Assembly (NCBI RefSeq): GCF_009720485.1 | Contig: NZ_CP045245.1 | Coordinates: 2,046,001 to 2,110,000 of the forward strand | Direction of reading: 5' to 3' | DNA: 64,000 nucleotides | From: Cellulomonas sp. JZ18 | GTDB lineage: Bacteria; Actinomycetota; Actinomycetes; Actinomycetales; Cellulomonadaceae | In this document: in pieces, positions 1 through 9,018 of the stretch | Layout: each line of letters begins with the position of its first letter | Position numbering within the stretch: position 1 is the stretch's first letter | The notes under the pieces: generated by a model | Seen by the model: the letters and a program-made list of their open reading frames with translations, nothing else | What the model was told of the DNA's origin: nothing | The model's database searches: none | Made by a program: the position numbers and the translations under genes

Positions 1-310
1 CGAGGTGGCCGGCGTTCTCCAGGACGTAGCGCGCGAACGGCACCGTGAGGTCGAAGTGCAGGCCGAGCCGGCGGCCGGGGTCCTGCTCGTCCGCGTCCGC
101 GTCCTCCTGCAGACGCCGCAGCACGTAGACCTCCTTGGAGGTCTCGCCCTTGCGCAGCAGCTGGTCGAGCGGCTCGACCGCGCGCGTCTCGATCCCCGCG
201 AACCCGTGCAGCTCGAACGTGCGCCGCAGGGTGTCGAGCACGTGCTGCTCGACGAGCCGCCCCTCGGGCAGCCACTCGGGGAATCCGGACAGGGGTGTGG
301 GTCGCGCCAT
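1..310 (-). CDS. hisS: Histidyl-tRNA synthetase, N-terminal part (cut by window edge)
   Basis: Charges tRNA-His with histidine in the cytoplasm. Reading the minus strand from the ATG at 308-310 gives a start typical of class II HisRS: MARPTPLSGFPEWLP, then the helix with LRRTFELHGF, the segment GIETRAVEPLDQLLRKGE and motif 2-like RLGLHFDLTVPFARYV. Only about 103 residues lie in the window; the catalytic core and anticodon domain are off the left edge. An acidic insertion, QEDADADEQDP, just before RLGLHFDLT is common in actinobacterial HisRS. The MBL-fold hydrolase gene ends 50 bases upstream in the same direction, so the two may be co-transcribed. Identity is secure; only the 3' end is unseen. 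Confidence 0.9.
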   Translation of the reverse strand, partial: MARPTPLSGFPEWLPEGRLVEQHVLDTLRRTFELHGFAGIETRAVEPLDQLLRKGETSKEVYVLRRLQEDADADEQDPGRRLGLHFDLTVPFARYVLENAGHL

Positions 311-360
311 GCGCCCGATGATCCCAGACGTACGACGCCCGTCGGCGCGTCCCGGCGACG

Positions 361-1083
361 TCAGCGCGGGCGCGGCAGGTAGGGGTTGGTCGCAAGCTCG
401 GTCCGCACGTCGGTCGCGGGCCCGTGCCCGGGCAGGACGACGGCGTCCGGCGGGAGCGTCGCGACGACGTCGCGCAGCGTGGCGGCCATCACCGCGTCGT
501 CCCCGCCGGGCAGGTCGGTGCGCCCGATGCTGCCGGCGAACAGCACGTCCCCGGACAGCACGGTCGGGGCGGGACGCCCCTCGTCGACGAGGTACAGGGT
601 GGACCCCTCGGTGTGACCGGGCGCGTGCCGGGCGACCAGCCGCACGTCGTCCCAGACCAGCTCGACGTCGGCCGACCGGCCGTCCGCCGGCGACCCGAAC
701 GCCTCGACGCGTGCCGGCGGTCGCCACCCCGCGAGGTCGACGCCCGCGGCGACGAGCGCCTGTGCGAGCGGCCCCCGCGGGTCGTGCCGCGGGTCGAGGA
801 CCCCGAGCGTCCCGAACGGGTCCGCCAGGCGGTACGCGTCGGCCGCGTGCAGGACGAGGGGCACGTCGTACGCCGCTGCGAGGGCGGGCGCGTCCCACGT
901 GTGGTCGGCGTGCCCGTGCGTGGCCAGGACGGCCCGGGGCCGCAGGCCCTCCCGCTCGACGAGCGTCCGCACCTGCTCCCCCGCCCCCGCGCCCGCGTCC
1001 ACGACGACGCACGAGCCGCGCGTCCCGACGACCACCGAGCACCGCGCGCCGAACACGGGTGCGACCAGCGTGAGGATCTGCAT
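361..1083 (-). CDS. MBL-fold metallo-hydrolase (glyoxalase II-like)
   Basis: A 240-residue single-domain metallo-beta-lactamase-fold hydrolase, presumably cytosolic (no signal peptide or membrane segment). The metal ligands are all present: HGHADH at residues 56-61, PGHTEGS with His157, the GDVLFAGSIGRTD strand with Asp179, and LPGHGPAT with His220. The ending ELATNPYLPRPR is typical of the actinobacterial glyoxalase II-like group that sits next to hisS. The family hydrolyses thioesters such as S-lactoylglutathione or mycothiol analogues; the real substrate here cannot be told from sequence. The ATG start at 1081-1083 lies directly before the conserved opening strand. The divergent cyclophilin gene begins about 160 bases away. 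Confidence 0.85.
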   Translation of the reverse strand: MQILTLVAPVFGARCSVVVGTRGSCVVVDAGAGAGEQVRTLVEREGLRPRAVLATHGHADHTWDAPALAAAYDVPLVLHAADAYRLADPFGTLGVLDPRHDPRGPLAQALVAAGVDLAGWRPPARVEAFGSPADGRSADVELVWDDVRLVARHAPGHTEGSTLYLVDEGRPAPTVLSGDVLFAGSIGRTDLPGGDDAVMAATLRDVVATLPPDAVVLPGHGPATDVRTELATNPYLPRPR

Positions 1084-1171
1084 GCCCGCACGCTAGACCT
1101 CGCGTCCCGCCGTTCGGGCGCCCCGTGCGGGGCACGGCGTGCGGGGTGGTCGCGGCGTGCCGCGCCCTGCC

Positions 1172-1177
1172 TAGACT
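1172..1177 (+). promoter_or_regulatory. Probable -10 element (TAGACT) for the cyclophilin-DUF349 operon
   Basis: TAGACT is a good actinobacterial -10 hexamer and is repeated at other promoters in this window (relA, yajC). It would give a leader of about 65 bases before the GTG at 1247. No clear -35 hexamer is visible. Confidence 0.4.
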
Positions 1178-1246
1178 GTGCCGGGTCCGGCGGGGGTCCG
1201 GGCGCGGCGCGGCGCATGGTCCGCGGGACGACGACGAGGGGTGGCG

Positions 1247-2017
1247 GTGAACTCCAAGCGCGAGTACGAGCGGCGGCGCTACGAGAAGTGGCAGGCCCGT
1301 CGGGCCGCCGCGCAGGCCCGCCACCGGCGTCAGCGCGTGATCGCCGGGGCGGTCGCCGGCGCACTGGTGCTCGGTACGGGCATCGTCGCCGCCGTCGCGC
1401 TGTCGCGGGACGAGGACGCTCCCCCGGCCGCCACCGCCACGCCCACCGCCGAGGCGACGCCCGCACCGACGTACCCCGCCCGTGAGGGCAACGGCGGCGT
1501 CGTGCCGGACCCCGCCGCGGCGGAGGGACGCACCTGGACCGGCACGATCACGACGTCGCAGGGGCCCGTCGAGGTGGAGCTCGACGGCGCCGTCGCGCCG
1601 CAGGCGGTCGCGAACTTCGTGACGCTCGCGCAGGAGGGCTACTTCGACGGCACCCTGTGCCACCGCCTCGTGACCACGGGCATCCACGTGCTGCAGTGCG
1701 GGGACCCGACGGCGACCGGCACGGGCGGCCCCGGCTACAGCTGGGGGCCCGTGGAGAACGCCCCGGCGGACGACGTCTACCCCGCCGGCACGATCGCGAT
1801 GGCCCGCATCGGCAACGACGCCGAGTCGATGGGCAGCCAGTTCTTCCTCGTCTACGAGGACTCGACCATCCCGTCCGACACGGCGGGTGGCTACACCGTG
1901 TTCGGCCGCATCACGTCCGGGTTGGACGTCGTGCAGGCCATCGCTGACGCCGGGACGCAGCCGGGCTCCGAGCGGCCCGTCCAGGACGTCACCATCGAGG
2001 GAGTGGAGATCCAGTGA
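1247..2017 (+). CDS. Membrane-anchored cyclophilin-type peptidyl-prolyl isomerase
   Basis: Catalyses cis-trans isomerisation of proline bonds, probably outside the membrane. The protein starts with a basic Arg/Lys-rich stretch (NSKREYERRRYEKWQARR), one membrane helix (about residues 28-50, IAGAVAGALVLGTGIVAAVAL), a Pro/Thr/Ala linker, then a cyclophilin domain with recognisable blocks: PQAVANFVTLAQEGYFDG, CHRLV, the Met-rich core TIAMARIGNDAESMGSQFFL and YTVFGRI. The usual Arg/Phe/Gln catalytic set is only partly conserved (ITTSQG.. and LVTTGIHVLQCGDP), as in other actinobacterial members. I chose GTG 1247 because GAGGGG lies 6 bases upstream; GTG 1241 in the same frame is an alternative. Its stop overlaps the start of the next gene (GTGA), so both are co-translated. 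Confidence 0.85.
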   Translation: MNSKREYERRRYEKWQARRAAAQARHRRQRVIAGAVAGALVLGTGIVAAVALSRDEDAPPAATATPTAEATPAPTYPAREGNGGVVPDPAAAEGRTWTGTITTSQGPVEVELDGAVAPQAVANFVTLAQEGYFDGTLCHRLVTTGIHVLQCGDPTATGTGGPGYSWGPVENAPADDVYPAGTIAMARIGNDAESMGSQFFLVYEDSTIPSDTAGGYTVFGRITSGLDVVQAIADAGTQPGSERPVQDVTIEGVEIQ

Positions 2018-3927
2018 CCGAGCACACCACGACGCCGTCCGCGGACGACGCCGACCAGGCTCCCGCCCTCACGCAGACGGCGTCCGCGGCCGACCCCGCG
2101 GACGTGGGCACCACGGCGCAGACCGACGAGGGCACCACGACCCCCGCCACCGAGGCCGTCCCCGCCGACGACGCCACGAGCACCGACGACGCTGCGCCGA
2201 CCGCCGCCGAGGACGCCGGCTCACCGTCCGAGGCGGACGCCTCGGCGACGGACGCCGCTCCCGCGGAGCAGACCGGGACCGAGGCGGGCGCCGAGGCGAC
2301 GACCGGGACCGGCACCGACGCGACGACCGAGGCCGACTCTGCCACCGACGTCCTCGAGGGCGGTACGGCCGCCACGGAGCCGACCCCCGCGCCGACGACG
2401 GACGACACCTCCGCGGCGCAGGGCGGTGACGCGCCCGACGTGAGCGCCACCCCGGGGACGGCGTCCGACACCGCAGCGTCCGACACCGCAGCGTCCGACA
2501 CCGCAGCGTCCACCGAGGCGCCCGCGCCCGCCGCGACCCGCCGTCCCGGTCCCCGCCCGACCCCGGGGTCCGTCCGGCCCGGGCCGCGCCCGACGCCCCG
2601 CCCGTCCTCGCACGCTCCCGCCGCGCCCGCGCCGGCCGCGCCCGTCGCGCCGCCGGTCGACCCGGCCGAGGCCGCGCACGCGGCGCAGTTCGGGCGCGTC
2701 GACGAGGACGGAACCGTCCACGTCCGCGAGGCCGCGGGCGAGCGCGTCGTGGGGCAGTTCCCCGGGGCGACCGCCGAGGAGGCGCTCGGCCTGTACGTGC
2801 GCCGCTTCCTGGACCTGCAGGCCAAGGTCGCGCTGTTCGAGGCCCGGCTGTCCGCGACCGACCTGTCCGTCAAGGAGATCGACCAGACGCTCACGAAGCT
2901 CACGCAGGAGCTGGCCGAGCCCGCCGCGGTCGGCGACCTCGACGGCCTCCGCACCCGGCTCGACGGCCTGCGCGAACGCGCCGCCGAGCGCCGTGCCCAG
3001 GCGGACGCCGAGCGCCAGGCGGCCCGCGAGGCGGCGGTCGCGGCGCGCACGCGCATCGTCGAGCAGGCCGAGAAGATCGCGACGACGGACCCCGCGCGCC
3101 TGCAGTGGCGGCCCGCCGGCGAGCAGCTGCGCGCGCTCCTCGAGCAGTGGAAGGAGGCGCAGCGCCAGGGCCCGCGCATCGACCGCCCCACGGAGGAGTC
3201 CCTCTGGAAGCGGTTCAGCCACGCGCGGACCACGTTCGACCGCGAGCGTCGGCACTTCTTCGCCGAGCTCGAGTCGCGCAACGCGGAGGCGAAGGCCACG
3301 AAGGAGGCGCTCGTCGCGCAGGCGGAGTCCCTCGCCGGCAGCACCGACTGGGGCGCGACGTCGGCGGCGTTCCGCGACCTCATGGCGCAGTGGAAGGCCG
3401 CCGGTCGGGCCAACCGGCAGGTGGACGACGCGCTCTGGGCGCGGTTCCGCGCGGCGCAGGACGCGTTCTTCTCGGCGCGGGACGCGGCGAACCAGGCGGT
3501 CGACGCCGAGTTCCGCGCCAACCTCGAGGTCAAGGAGGCGCTGCTCGTCGAGGCGGAGGCCCTCCTGCCGGTGCGTGACATCGGCGCCGCGAAGTCGGCG
3601 CTGCGCTCGATCCAGGACCGCTGGGAGGCGGCGGGCAAGGTGCCGCGCGCCGACATCCAGCGCGTGGAGGGCCGTCTGCGCGCCGTGGAGCAGGCCGTGC
3701 GCGACGCGGAGAGCGCGCAGTGGCGTCGCACCAACCCCGAGACCCGCGCCCGTGCCGAGGGTGCCGCCGCCCAGCTGGAGCAGGCGATCGCGTCCCTCGA
3801 GGCGGACCTCGCTGCGGCGGAGGCTGCCGGCGACCAGCGCCGCGTCAAGGACGCCCGCGCCGCGCTCGACGCGCGCCGGGCCTGGCTCGAGCAGGTGCAG
3901 CGGGCCGCGCAGGACGCGCGCGGCTGA
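2014..3927 (+). CDS. DUF349-domain coiled-coil protein
   Basis: A 637-residue protein of unknown function. Residues 1 to about 215 are low-complexity, rich in Ala, Thr, Asp and Pro, with a short SDTAA tandem repeat (three copies) and an Arg/Pro-rich basic patch. The rest is alpha-helical and contains several DUF349 units, recognised by the repeated pattern W..A...F..L...W..A.......L...F, seen in KWQARPAGEQLRALLEQWKEA-type segments (TTDPARLQWRPAGEQLRAL, STDWGATSAAFRDLMAQW, VRDIGAAKSALRSIQDRWE). The GTG start overlaps the cyclophilin stop by four bases. Members are widespread next to cyclophilin and relA genes in Micrococcales, but their role is unknown. A strong hairpin follows the stop. The acidic unstructured N-terminus suggests a scaffold or nucleic-acid-associated protein, which is inference only. 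Confidence 0.8.
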   Translation: MTEHTTTPSADDADQAPALTQTASAADPADVGTTAQTDEGTTTPATEAVPADDATSTDDAAPTAAEDAGSPSEADASATDAAPAEQTGTEAGAEATTGTGTDATTEADSATDVLEGGTAATEPTPAPTTDDTSAAQGGDAPDVSATPGTASDTAASDTAASDTAASTEAPAPAATRRPGPRPTPGSVRPGPRPTPRPSSHAPAAPAPAAPVAPPVDPAEAAHAAQFGRVDEDGTVHVREAAGERVVGQFPGATAEEALGLYVRRFLDLQAKVALFEARLSATDLSVKEIDQTLTKLTQELAEPAAVGDLDGLRTRLDGLRERAAERRAQADAERQAAREAAVAARTRIVEQAEKIATTDPARLQWRPAGEQLRALLEQWKEAQRQGPRIDRPTEESLWKRFSHARTTFDRERRHFFAELESRNAEAKATKEALVAQAESLAGSTDWGATSAAFRDLMAQWKAAGRANRQVDDALWARFRAAQDAFFSARDAANQAVDAEFRANLEVKEALLVEAEALLPVRDIGAAKSALRSIQDRWEAAGKVPRADIQRVEGRLRAVEQAVRDAESAQWRRTNPETRARAEGAAAQLEQAIASLEADLAAAEAAGDQRRVKDARAALDARRAWLEQVQRAAQDARG

Positions 3928-3936
3928 TCCCGCCGC

Positions 3937-3975
3937 CCGGGGCGGGCGTCGTCCACAGGACGTCGCCCGCCCCGG
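3937..3975 (+). terminator. Strong GC-rich hairpin terminator
   Basis: A 12-bp perfect stem (CCGGGGCGGGCG against its complement) is extended by an inner 5-bp stem closed by the loop ACA. It starts 9 bases after the DUF349 stop. There is no T tract, as is usual for high-GC actinobacteria. Confidence 0.7.
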
Positions 3976-3996
3976 ACCGAGGGCCCTCGGGTCGTC

Positions 3997-4737
3997 ATGC
4001 TGACGTCCATGACGTCGCCCACCCGGGACACCGGCACGGCCGGCCCCTGCTCGCCCGGTCCCTGCTCGCCCGGTCCTCGCCGCGCCCAGGACGGGACCGT
4101 TCCGCCGCCCGGTGGGGTCGGCACCGGCCCGGCCGCTGCTCCGGCCGTGTCGTCCCCGCCTCCCGCGACCCCTCGGGCGCTGCGCGACCTGCGCCCGGTT
4201 CCCGTGCAGGTGCCTCCGGTCGTGCACCGCTCCCAGGTCGGGCCGCTGGCATGGGCGGGGCTGCACGCGGACGGTGCGCTGGTTCCCCTGTGGGGCGACG
4301 TGGCGCGCACGGTCGGCACGCCGGACTCGCCCGCCGTCCGCGCAGCCGCCGTGGCCGCCCTCGTCCCGCCCCGCGCCGCCGTCGCGGGGCGCACCGCGGC
4401 CTGGCTGCACACCGGCGGCACCCCGCCCCGGCGTGTGGCCGTCCTCGTCGCGGCCGGTGCGCGGCGTCCCGACCCGCACCCGCAGCGGTGGGTGGGCGAG
4501 GCCGCGCTGGATGCCGACGACGTCGTGACGGTCGGTCCGGTCCGCGTCACGACGGCGCTGCGGACCGCGGTGGACGTCGCCCGCTGCGAGGAGCCGGGGC
4601 TCGCGCACGCGACGCTCGTGCGGCTCGCGCAGCTCGGCCTCGGGCTCGACGAGGCCGAGGCGGCGCTGGCGAGGTTCGAGGGCCGTCGCGGCGTGCGGCG
4701 GGCTCGTACCGTGCTCCGGGCCGCGCTGACGTCGTGA
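3997..4737 (+). CDS. Conserved actinobacterial protein, AbiEi/DUF559-like
   Basis: A 246-residue protein I recognise only by type. The first 60 residues are Pro/Gly/Ala-rich and probably unstructured; a downstream start (ATG 4009) is possible. The body has the pattern seen in actinobacterial proteins annotated as AbiEi-like antitoxins or DUF559 relatives: an N-terminal helix with HRSQVGPLAWAGLHADGALVPLWGDVART, a middle block AAVAGRTAAWLHTG, a strand with VTVGPVRVTTALRTAVDVAR, and a C-terminal helix ending FEGRRGVRRARTVL. No toxin gene partner lies next to it, and the nuclease residues of DUF559 are not obvious, so a toxin-antitoxin role is not supported by context. It is convergent with relA. 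Confidence 0.55.
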   Translation: MLTSMTSPTRDTGTAGPCSPGPCSPGPRRAQDGTVPPPGGVGTGPAAAPAVSSPPPATPRALRDLRPVPVQVPPVVHRSQVGPLAWAGLHADGALVPLWGDVARTVGTPDSPAVRAAAVAALVPPRAAVAGRTAAWLHTGGTPPRRVAVLVAAGARRPDPHPQRWVGEAALDADDVVTVGPVRVTTALRTAVDVARCEEPGLAHATLVRLAQLGLGLDEAEAALARFEGRRGVRRARTVLRAALTS

Positions 4738-4785
4738 CCGTGGCGGGAGGATGCGTTCCCCCGGACCGCGCCGGTGCCGCCACGG
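4738..4785. terminator. Possible weak bidirectional terminator between convergent genes
   Basis: The arms CCGTGGCGG (4738-4746) and CCGCCACGG (4777-4785) form a perfect 9-bp stem directly after the AbiEi-like stop, but the 30-base loop is large, so this is tentative. It lies between the two convergent stops. Confidence 0.3.
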
Positions 4786-4830
4786 CGACGGCGCGCCGGC
4801 CCCTCGGCCCACGGGCGGGCCGGGTCCGCG

Positions 4831-7229
4831 TCAGGCTCGGATGACCGGCTCCTCGGCGGCGCGGGCGCCCGTGACGCGGTAGACGTCGAAGACGCCCTCG
4901 ACCTTGCGCACCGCGGACAGCACCGAGGCGAGGTGGGACGGCTCGGCCATCTCGAAGACGAACCGCGACAGCGCCACCCGGTCCCGCGACGTCGAGACCG
5001 ACGCGGACAGGATGTTGACGTGGTGGTCGGACAGCACCCGCGTCACGTCCGAGAGCAGGCGGCTGCGGTCGAGCGCCTCGACCTGGATCTGCACGAGGAA
5101 CAGCTGCGAGCTGGTGTGCGTCCACGCGACGTCGACGAGGCGCTCCGGCTGGCGTCGCAGCGCCTCGACGTTGATGCAGTCGGTGCGGTGCACGGAGACG
5201 CCCTGCCCGCGCGTGACGAAGCCCAGGATGTCGTCACCGGGAACGGGGGTGCAGCACTTGGCGAGCTTCACCCAGACGTCGTCGACACCCTTGACGACCA
5301 CACCGGGGTCGCCGGTACGGACCCGTCGGGTGGCCTGACCGGGGCGAGCGGTCTCGGCGAGGTCCTCCTCCGCCGCCGGCTCCCCGCCGAGGGAGTGCAC
5401 GAGCTTCTGCACCACCGACGCCGCCGATGCCTGGCCCTCGCCGACCGCCGCGTAGAGCGCGGACACGTCCGCGAAGCGCATCTCGTGCGCCAGGGCGACG
5501 AGCGCCTCGTGGGACATCAGCCGCTGGATCGGCAGGTTCTGCTTGCGCATCGCCTTCGCGATGGCGTCCTTGCCGTGCTCGACGGCCTCCTCGCGGCGCT
5601 CCTTGGTGAACCACTGCCGGATCTTGTTGCGCGCCCGGGGGCTCTTGACGAAGCCGAGCCAGTCGCGGCTCGGGCCGGCCGTCTCGGAGCGGGACGTGAA
5701 GACCTCGACGACGTCGCCGTTCTCGAGGGTCGAGTCCAGGGGACGAGGCGCCCGTTGACGCGCGCGCCCATGGTGCGGTGCCCCACCTCGGTGTGCACGG
5801 CGTACGCGAAGTCGACGGGGGTCGACCCGGCCGGCAGCGCGATGACGTCGCCCTTCGGGGTGAACACGTAGACCTCGGCGCCGGCGATCTCGTCGCGCAG
5901 CAGGTCGAGGAACTCGGTGGGGTCCGCCGTCTCGCGCTGCCAGTCGACGAGCTGACGCAGCCACGTCATGTCGTTGCCGTCCTGGGCGCCGTTCTTGGCG
6001 TTCTCCTTGTACTTCCAGTGCGCCGCGACGCCGTACTCCGCGCGCCGGTGCATGTCGTGCGTGCGGATCTGGATCTCGACGGGCTTGCCGCCCGGGCCGA
6101 TCACGGTGGTGTGCAGCGACTGGTACAGGTTGAACTTCGGCATCGCGATGTAGTCCTTGAACCGGCCGGGGACCGGGTTCCACCGCGCGTGCAGGGCGCC
6201 GAGGGCCGCGTAGCAGTCGCGCACCGTGTCGACGAGGACGCGGACGCCCACGAGGTCGTAGATGTCGGCGAAGTCGCGGCCCCGCACGATCATCTTCTGG
6301 TAGATCGAGTAGTAGTGCTTCGGCCGCCCCGTCACGGTCGCGCGGATCTTCGCGTTCCGCAGGTCGGTGCCCACCTGCTCGCGCACGGTCGCGAGGTACT
6401 CCTCGCGCGCCGGTGCACGCTCCGCGACCAGGTGCACGATCTCGTCGTACACCTTCGGGTAGAGCGTCGCGAACGAGAGGTCCTCGAGCTCCCACTTGAT
6501 CGTGTTCATGCCGAGGCGGTGCGCGAGCGGGGCGTAGATCTCGAGCGTCTCGCGCGCCTTCTTCTCGGCCGAGGACGCGGCCACGAACTTCCAGGTGCGG
6601 GCGTTGTGCAGCCGGTCCGCGAGCTTGATGACGAGGACCCGGATGTCGCGCGACATCGCCACGACCATCTTGCGGACCGTCTCGGCCTGCGCGGCGTCGC
6701 CGTACGCCACCTTGTCGAGCTTCGTGACGCCGTCGACCAGCATCGCGACCTCGGGCCCGAACTCGCGCCGCAGCTGCTCGAGGGAGTAGTCGGTGTCCTC
6801 CACGGTGTCGTGCAGGAGCGCCGCGACCAGCGTCGACGGCGTCATGCCGAGCTCGGCGAGGATCGTCGCGACCGCCACCGGGTGGGTGATGTACGGGTCA
6901 CCGCTCTTGCGGAGCTGACCGCGGTGCGCGCGCTCCGCCACGACGTACGCCTGCTCCACGGCGGACAGGTCCGCCTTGGGGTGGTTCTGCCGCACGGCCT
7001 GCAGGACCGGCTCGAGCGCCGGGTACGTGACGGTGGAGCGGCCCGACAGACGCGCCAGCCGGGCGCGGACACGGCTCGCGGACGAGCCCGCGCCGTCGCC
7101 GCCGTCACCGGCGACGGGTACACCCGTCCCGGGCGTGCCGGCGGGGGGCGTCGCGGCAGGGGACCCCGCGGGCGGGGTGGACGCCGCGGCGGGCGCGTCG
7201 GACGGCGCGGCCTTGACCTTCTCGTTCAC
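4831..7229 (-). CDS. relA: Bifunctional (p)ppGpp synthetase/hydrolase, one-base frameshift in the read
   Basis: Makes and breaks the stringent alarmone (p)ppGpp. Domains in order: disordered Ala/Pro N-terminus; HD hydrolase domain ([34 protein letters not shown]); synthetase domain ([44 protein letters not shown]); TGS domain; Zn-finger/helical region ([12 protein letters not shown]); C-terminal ACT. The reading frame breaks at the G4 run 5739-5742: [10 protein letters not shown] runs out of frame, while [14 protein letters not shown] continues in another frame. One extra C in the coding strand restores the family sequence exactly, so I take this as a lost homopolymer base rather than a true mutation. 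The GTG start at 7229 has GGGAGGGGG upstream. Apt lies upstream in the same direction, separated by a terminator. Confidence 0.9.
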
Positions 7230-7299
7230 GGCACCCCCTCCCCCGGGACCCGTCTTCCTGCGTCGCCGGCGCGACCGACGACGAGGACCTGGTCGCACG

Positions 7300-7305
7300 A
7301 GTCTA
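7300..7305 (-). promoter_or_regulatory. Probable -10 element (TAGACT) of relA
   Basis: On the minus strand TAGACT lies about 70 bases upstream of the relA GTG and just downstream (in transcription) of the apt terminator hairpin, where an own promoter for relA is expected. Confidence 0.45.
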
Positions 7306-7330
7306 CGTCGGCGCCGACGAGGAACCGCAC

Positions 7331-7363
7331 GCGGCGGTCCGCACGGGTGATGCGGACCGCCGC
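7331..7363 (-). terminator. Strong hairpin terminator after apt
   Basis: A perfect 13-bp stem (GCGGCGGTCCGCA and its complement) with a 7-base loop begins 13 bases after the apt stop. It separates the sec-apt operon from relA. Confidence 0.75.
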
Positions 7364-7376
7364 GCGCCGTTCGTGC

Positions 7377-7925
7377 TCAGATCGCGAGCAGGGCGTCCAC
7401 GCGCCGGCCGGGCAGGAGCGCGCGTCCGCCGAGCGCCTCGAGCTCGACGAGGAAGCTGAGGCCCGCCACCTGCGCACCGCACCGCTCGAGGAGGTCGACC
7501 GTCGCGGCGGCCGTGCCGCCCGTCGCCAGCACGTCGTCGACGACCAGGACGCGGGCGCCGGAGGGGATCGTGAAGGGCTGGACCTCCACGGTCGCCGAGC
7601 CGTACTCCAGGTCGTACGTCGCGGACGCGACCGGCCCGGGCAGCTTGCCCGCCTTGCGCACCGGCACCACGCCGGCCCCGAGGGCCGTCGCGACCGGTGC
7701 CGCGAGCAGGAACCCGCGGGCCTCCATGCCGGCGACCAGGTCGATCGGCCCCGGGGCGTCGGCCACGAGCGCCCCCACCACGTCCGCGAACGCCCCGGCG
7801 TCGGCGAGCAGCGGCATGATGTCGCGGAACTGCACGCCGGGCTCCGGGAAGTCGGGCACCGTGCGCAGCAGCGCGTCGACCCGCCGGACGAGGGCCGCCC
7901 GGGCGTCGTCGGTCAGCGCGCTCAC
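7377..7925 (-). CDS. apt: Adenine phosphoribosyltransferase
   Basis: Salvages adenine to AMP using PRPP, in the cytoplasm. The 182-residue protein has the full family set: VPDFPEPGVQFRDIMPLL near the start, the adenine/PRPP contact GMEARGFLLAAPVA (about residues 67-78), VRKAGKLPGPV, and the PRPP-binding motif VLVVDDVLATGGT (residues 126-138). Its GTG start overlaps the secF stop by four bases (GTGA), so it is the last gene of the yajC-secD-secF-apt run; the secF-apt-relA order is standard in actinobacteria. A 13-bp hairpin ends the unit. Confidence 0.93.
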   Translation of the reverse strand: MSALTDDARAALVRRVDALLRTVPDFPEPGVQFRDIMPLLADAGAFADVVGALVADAPGPIDLVAGMEARGFLLAAPVATALGAGVVPVRKAGKLPGPVASATYDLEYGSATVEVQPFTIPSGARVLVVDDVLATGGTAAATVDLLERCGAQVAGLSFLVELEALGGRALLPGRRVDALLAI

Positions 7926-9018
7926 CGGTTCTTGCGCCGCGGCTGCGCCGCCTGGCCCTGGTGGGCGCCGGGCCGCAGGGCCGCCGTGGCGCGCGGGACA
8001 CCGGCAGCGACCGGCTCCCCCTCGCCCCCCGCGTCCACGGTGGCACCGGAGCGCCGGGCGAGGACCTTCGCCGTGTGCTCCCGGATCGCCGGCTCCCGCT
8101 CGCGCAGGGACACCTCGAACGGCGTGGCGATGAAGATCGAGGAGAACGTGCCGACGACCATGCCCACGAAGAGCGCGAGCGCGATGTCGCGCAGCGTGCC
8201 CGCGCCGAGGATGAACGCGCCGACGACCAGGATCGACGTGACGGGCAGGAGCGCCACGACCGACGTGTTGATCGAGCGCACGAGCGTCTGGTTGACGGCG
8301 AGGTTCGCCTTCTCCGCGTAGGTGAACCGCGTCTGCTCCAGCGTGTCCGCGGTGTTCTCGCGCACCTTGTCGAAGACCACGACCGTGTCGTAGAGCGAGT
8401 ACCCGAGGATCGTCAGGAAGCCGATCACCGTCGCCGGCGTGACCTCCCAGCCGACGCCGGAGTAGAGCCCCACGGTGATGACGAGGTCGTGCGCCAGCGC
8501 CACGAGCGCCGCCACGGCCATGCGCCAGTTGCGGAAGTAGAGCGTCATGACGGCCGCGACGAACACGAGGAAGAACGCGAGGCCGGTGAGGGCCTTCTGC
8601 GAGACGTCACGGCCCCACTGCGGGCCGATGTAGGAGCTGGTGACCTGCTCCTCGGGGACGTCGAAGGCGGCGGCGAGCGCCCGCGACACCTCCTGCACCT
8701 GCTCCTGGTCGAGCTGGGCGGTCTGGATCCGCAGCGACGAGCCGCCGACCGTCGTCACGCGGGGGTCTCCTCGGGCGACACCTCCTGCACGGTGCGGGTT
8801 GCGAGGTCCTGGTCGACCTCCGCCACGTCGGAGACCCGGAACTCCGAGCCGCCGCGGAACTCGATGCCCGGGTTCAGGCCGGGCGTGACGAGCAGCACGA
8901 CGGACAGGAGCAGCAGCACGGCGGACACGGCGTACCAGCGCCGCCGCTTGCCGACGATGTCGTACGAACGACGACCCGTGTAGAGGTCGTTGCCCCACTG
9001 GGCGAATCCGGCGGCCAT
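7922..9018 (-). CDS. secF: Protein translocase subunit SecF, one-base frameshift in the read
   Basis: RND-type partner of SecD that helps the SecYEG channel pull proteins across the membrane with proton motive force. The N-terminus (MAAGFAQWGNDLYTGRRSYDIVGKR, first membrane helix, NPGIEFRGGSEF) is in one frame and the rest (SYIGPQWGRDVSQKAL, helices 2-6 with LAHDLVITVGLYS, GYSLYDTVVVFDKVREN, NQTLVRSINTS) in another. The switch is at the G5 run 8761-8765, just after EVSPEETP; one added C joins it to RVTTVGGSSLRIQ. The ATG start overlaps the last base of the secD stop. The C-terminal tail is basic and Ala-rich. SecF is normally needed for growth, so the break is more likely a base-calling error than a real lesion. 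Confidence 0.9.

Noticed and set aside
5739..5742. Programmed frameshift or phase variation in relA
   Set aside because: The run is only four bases and the same one-base loss is seen in seven unrelated genes, so a shared technical cause is more likely.
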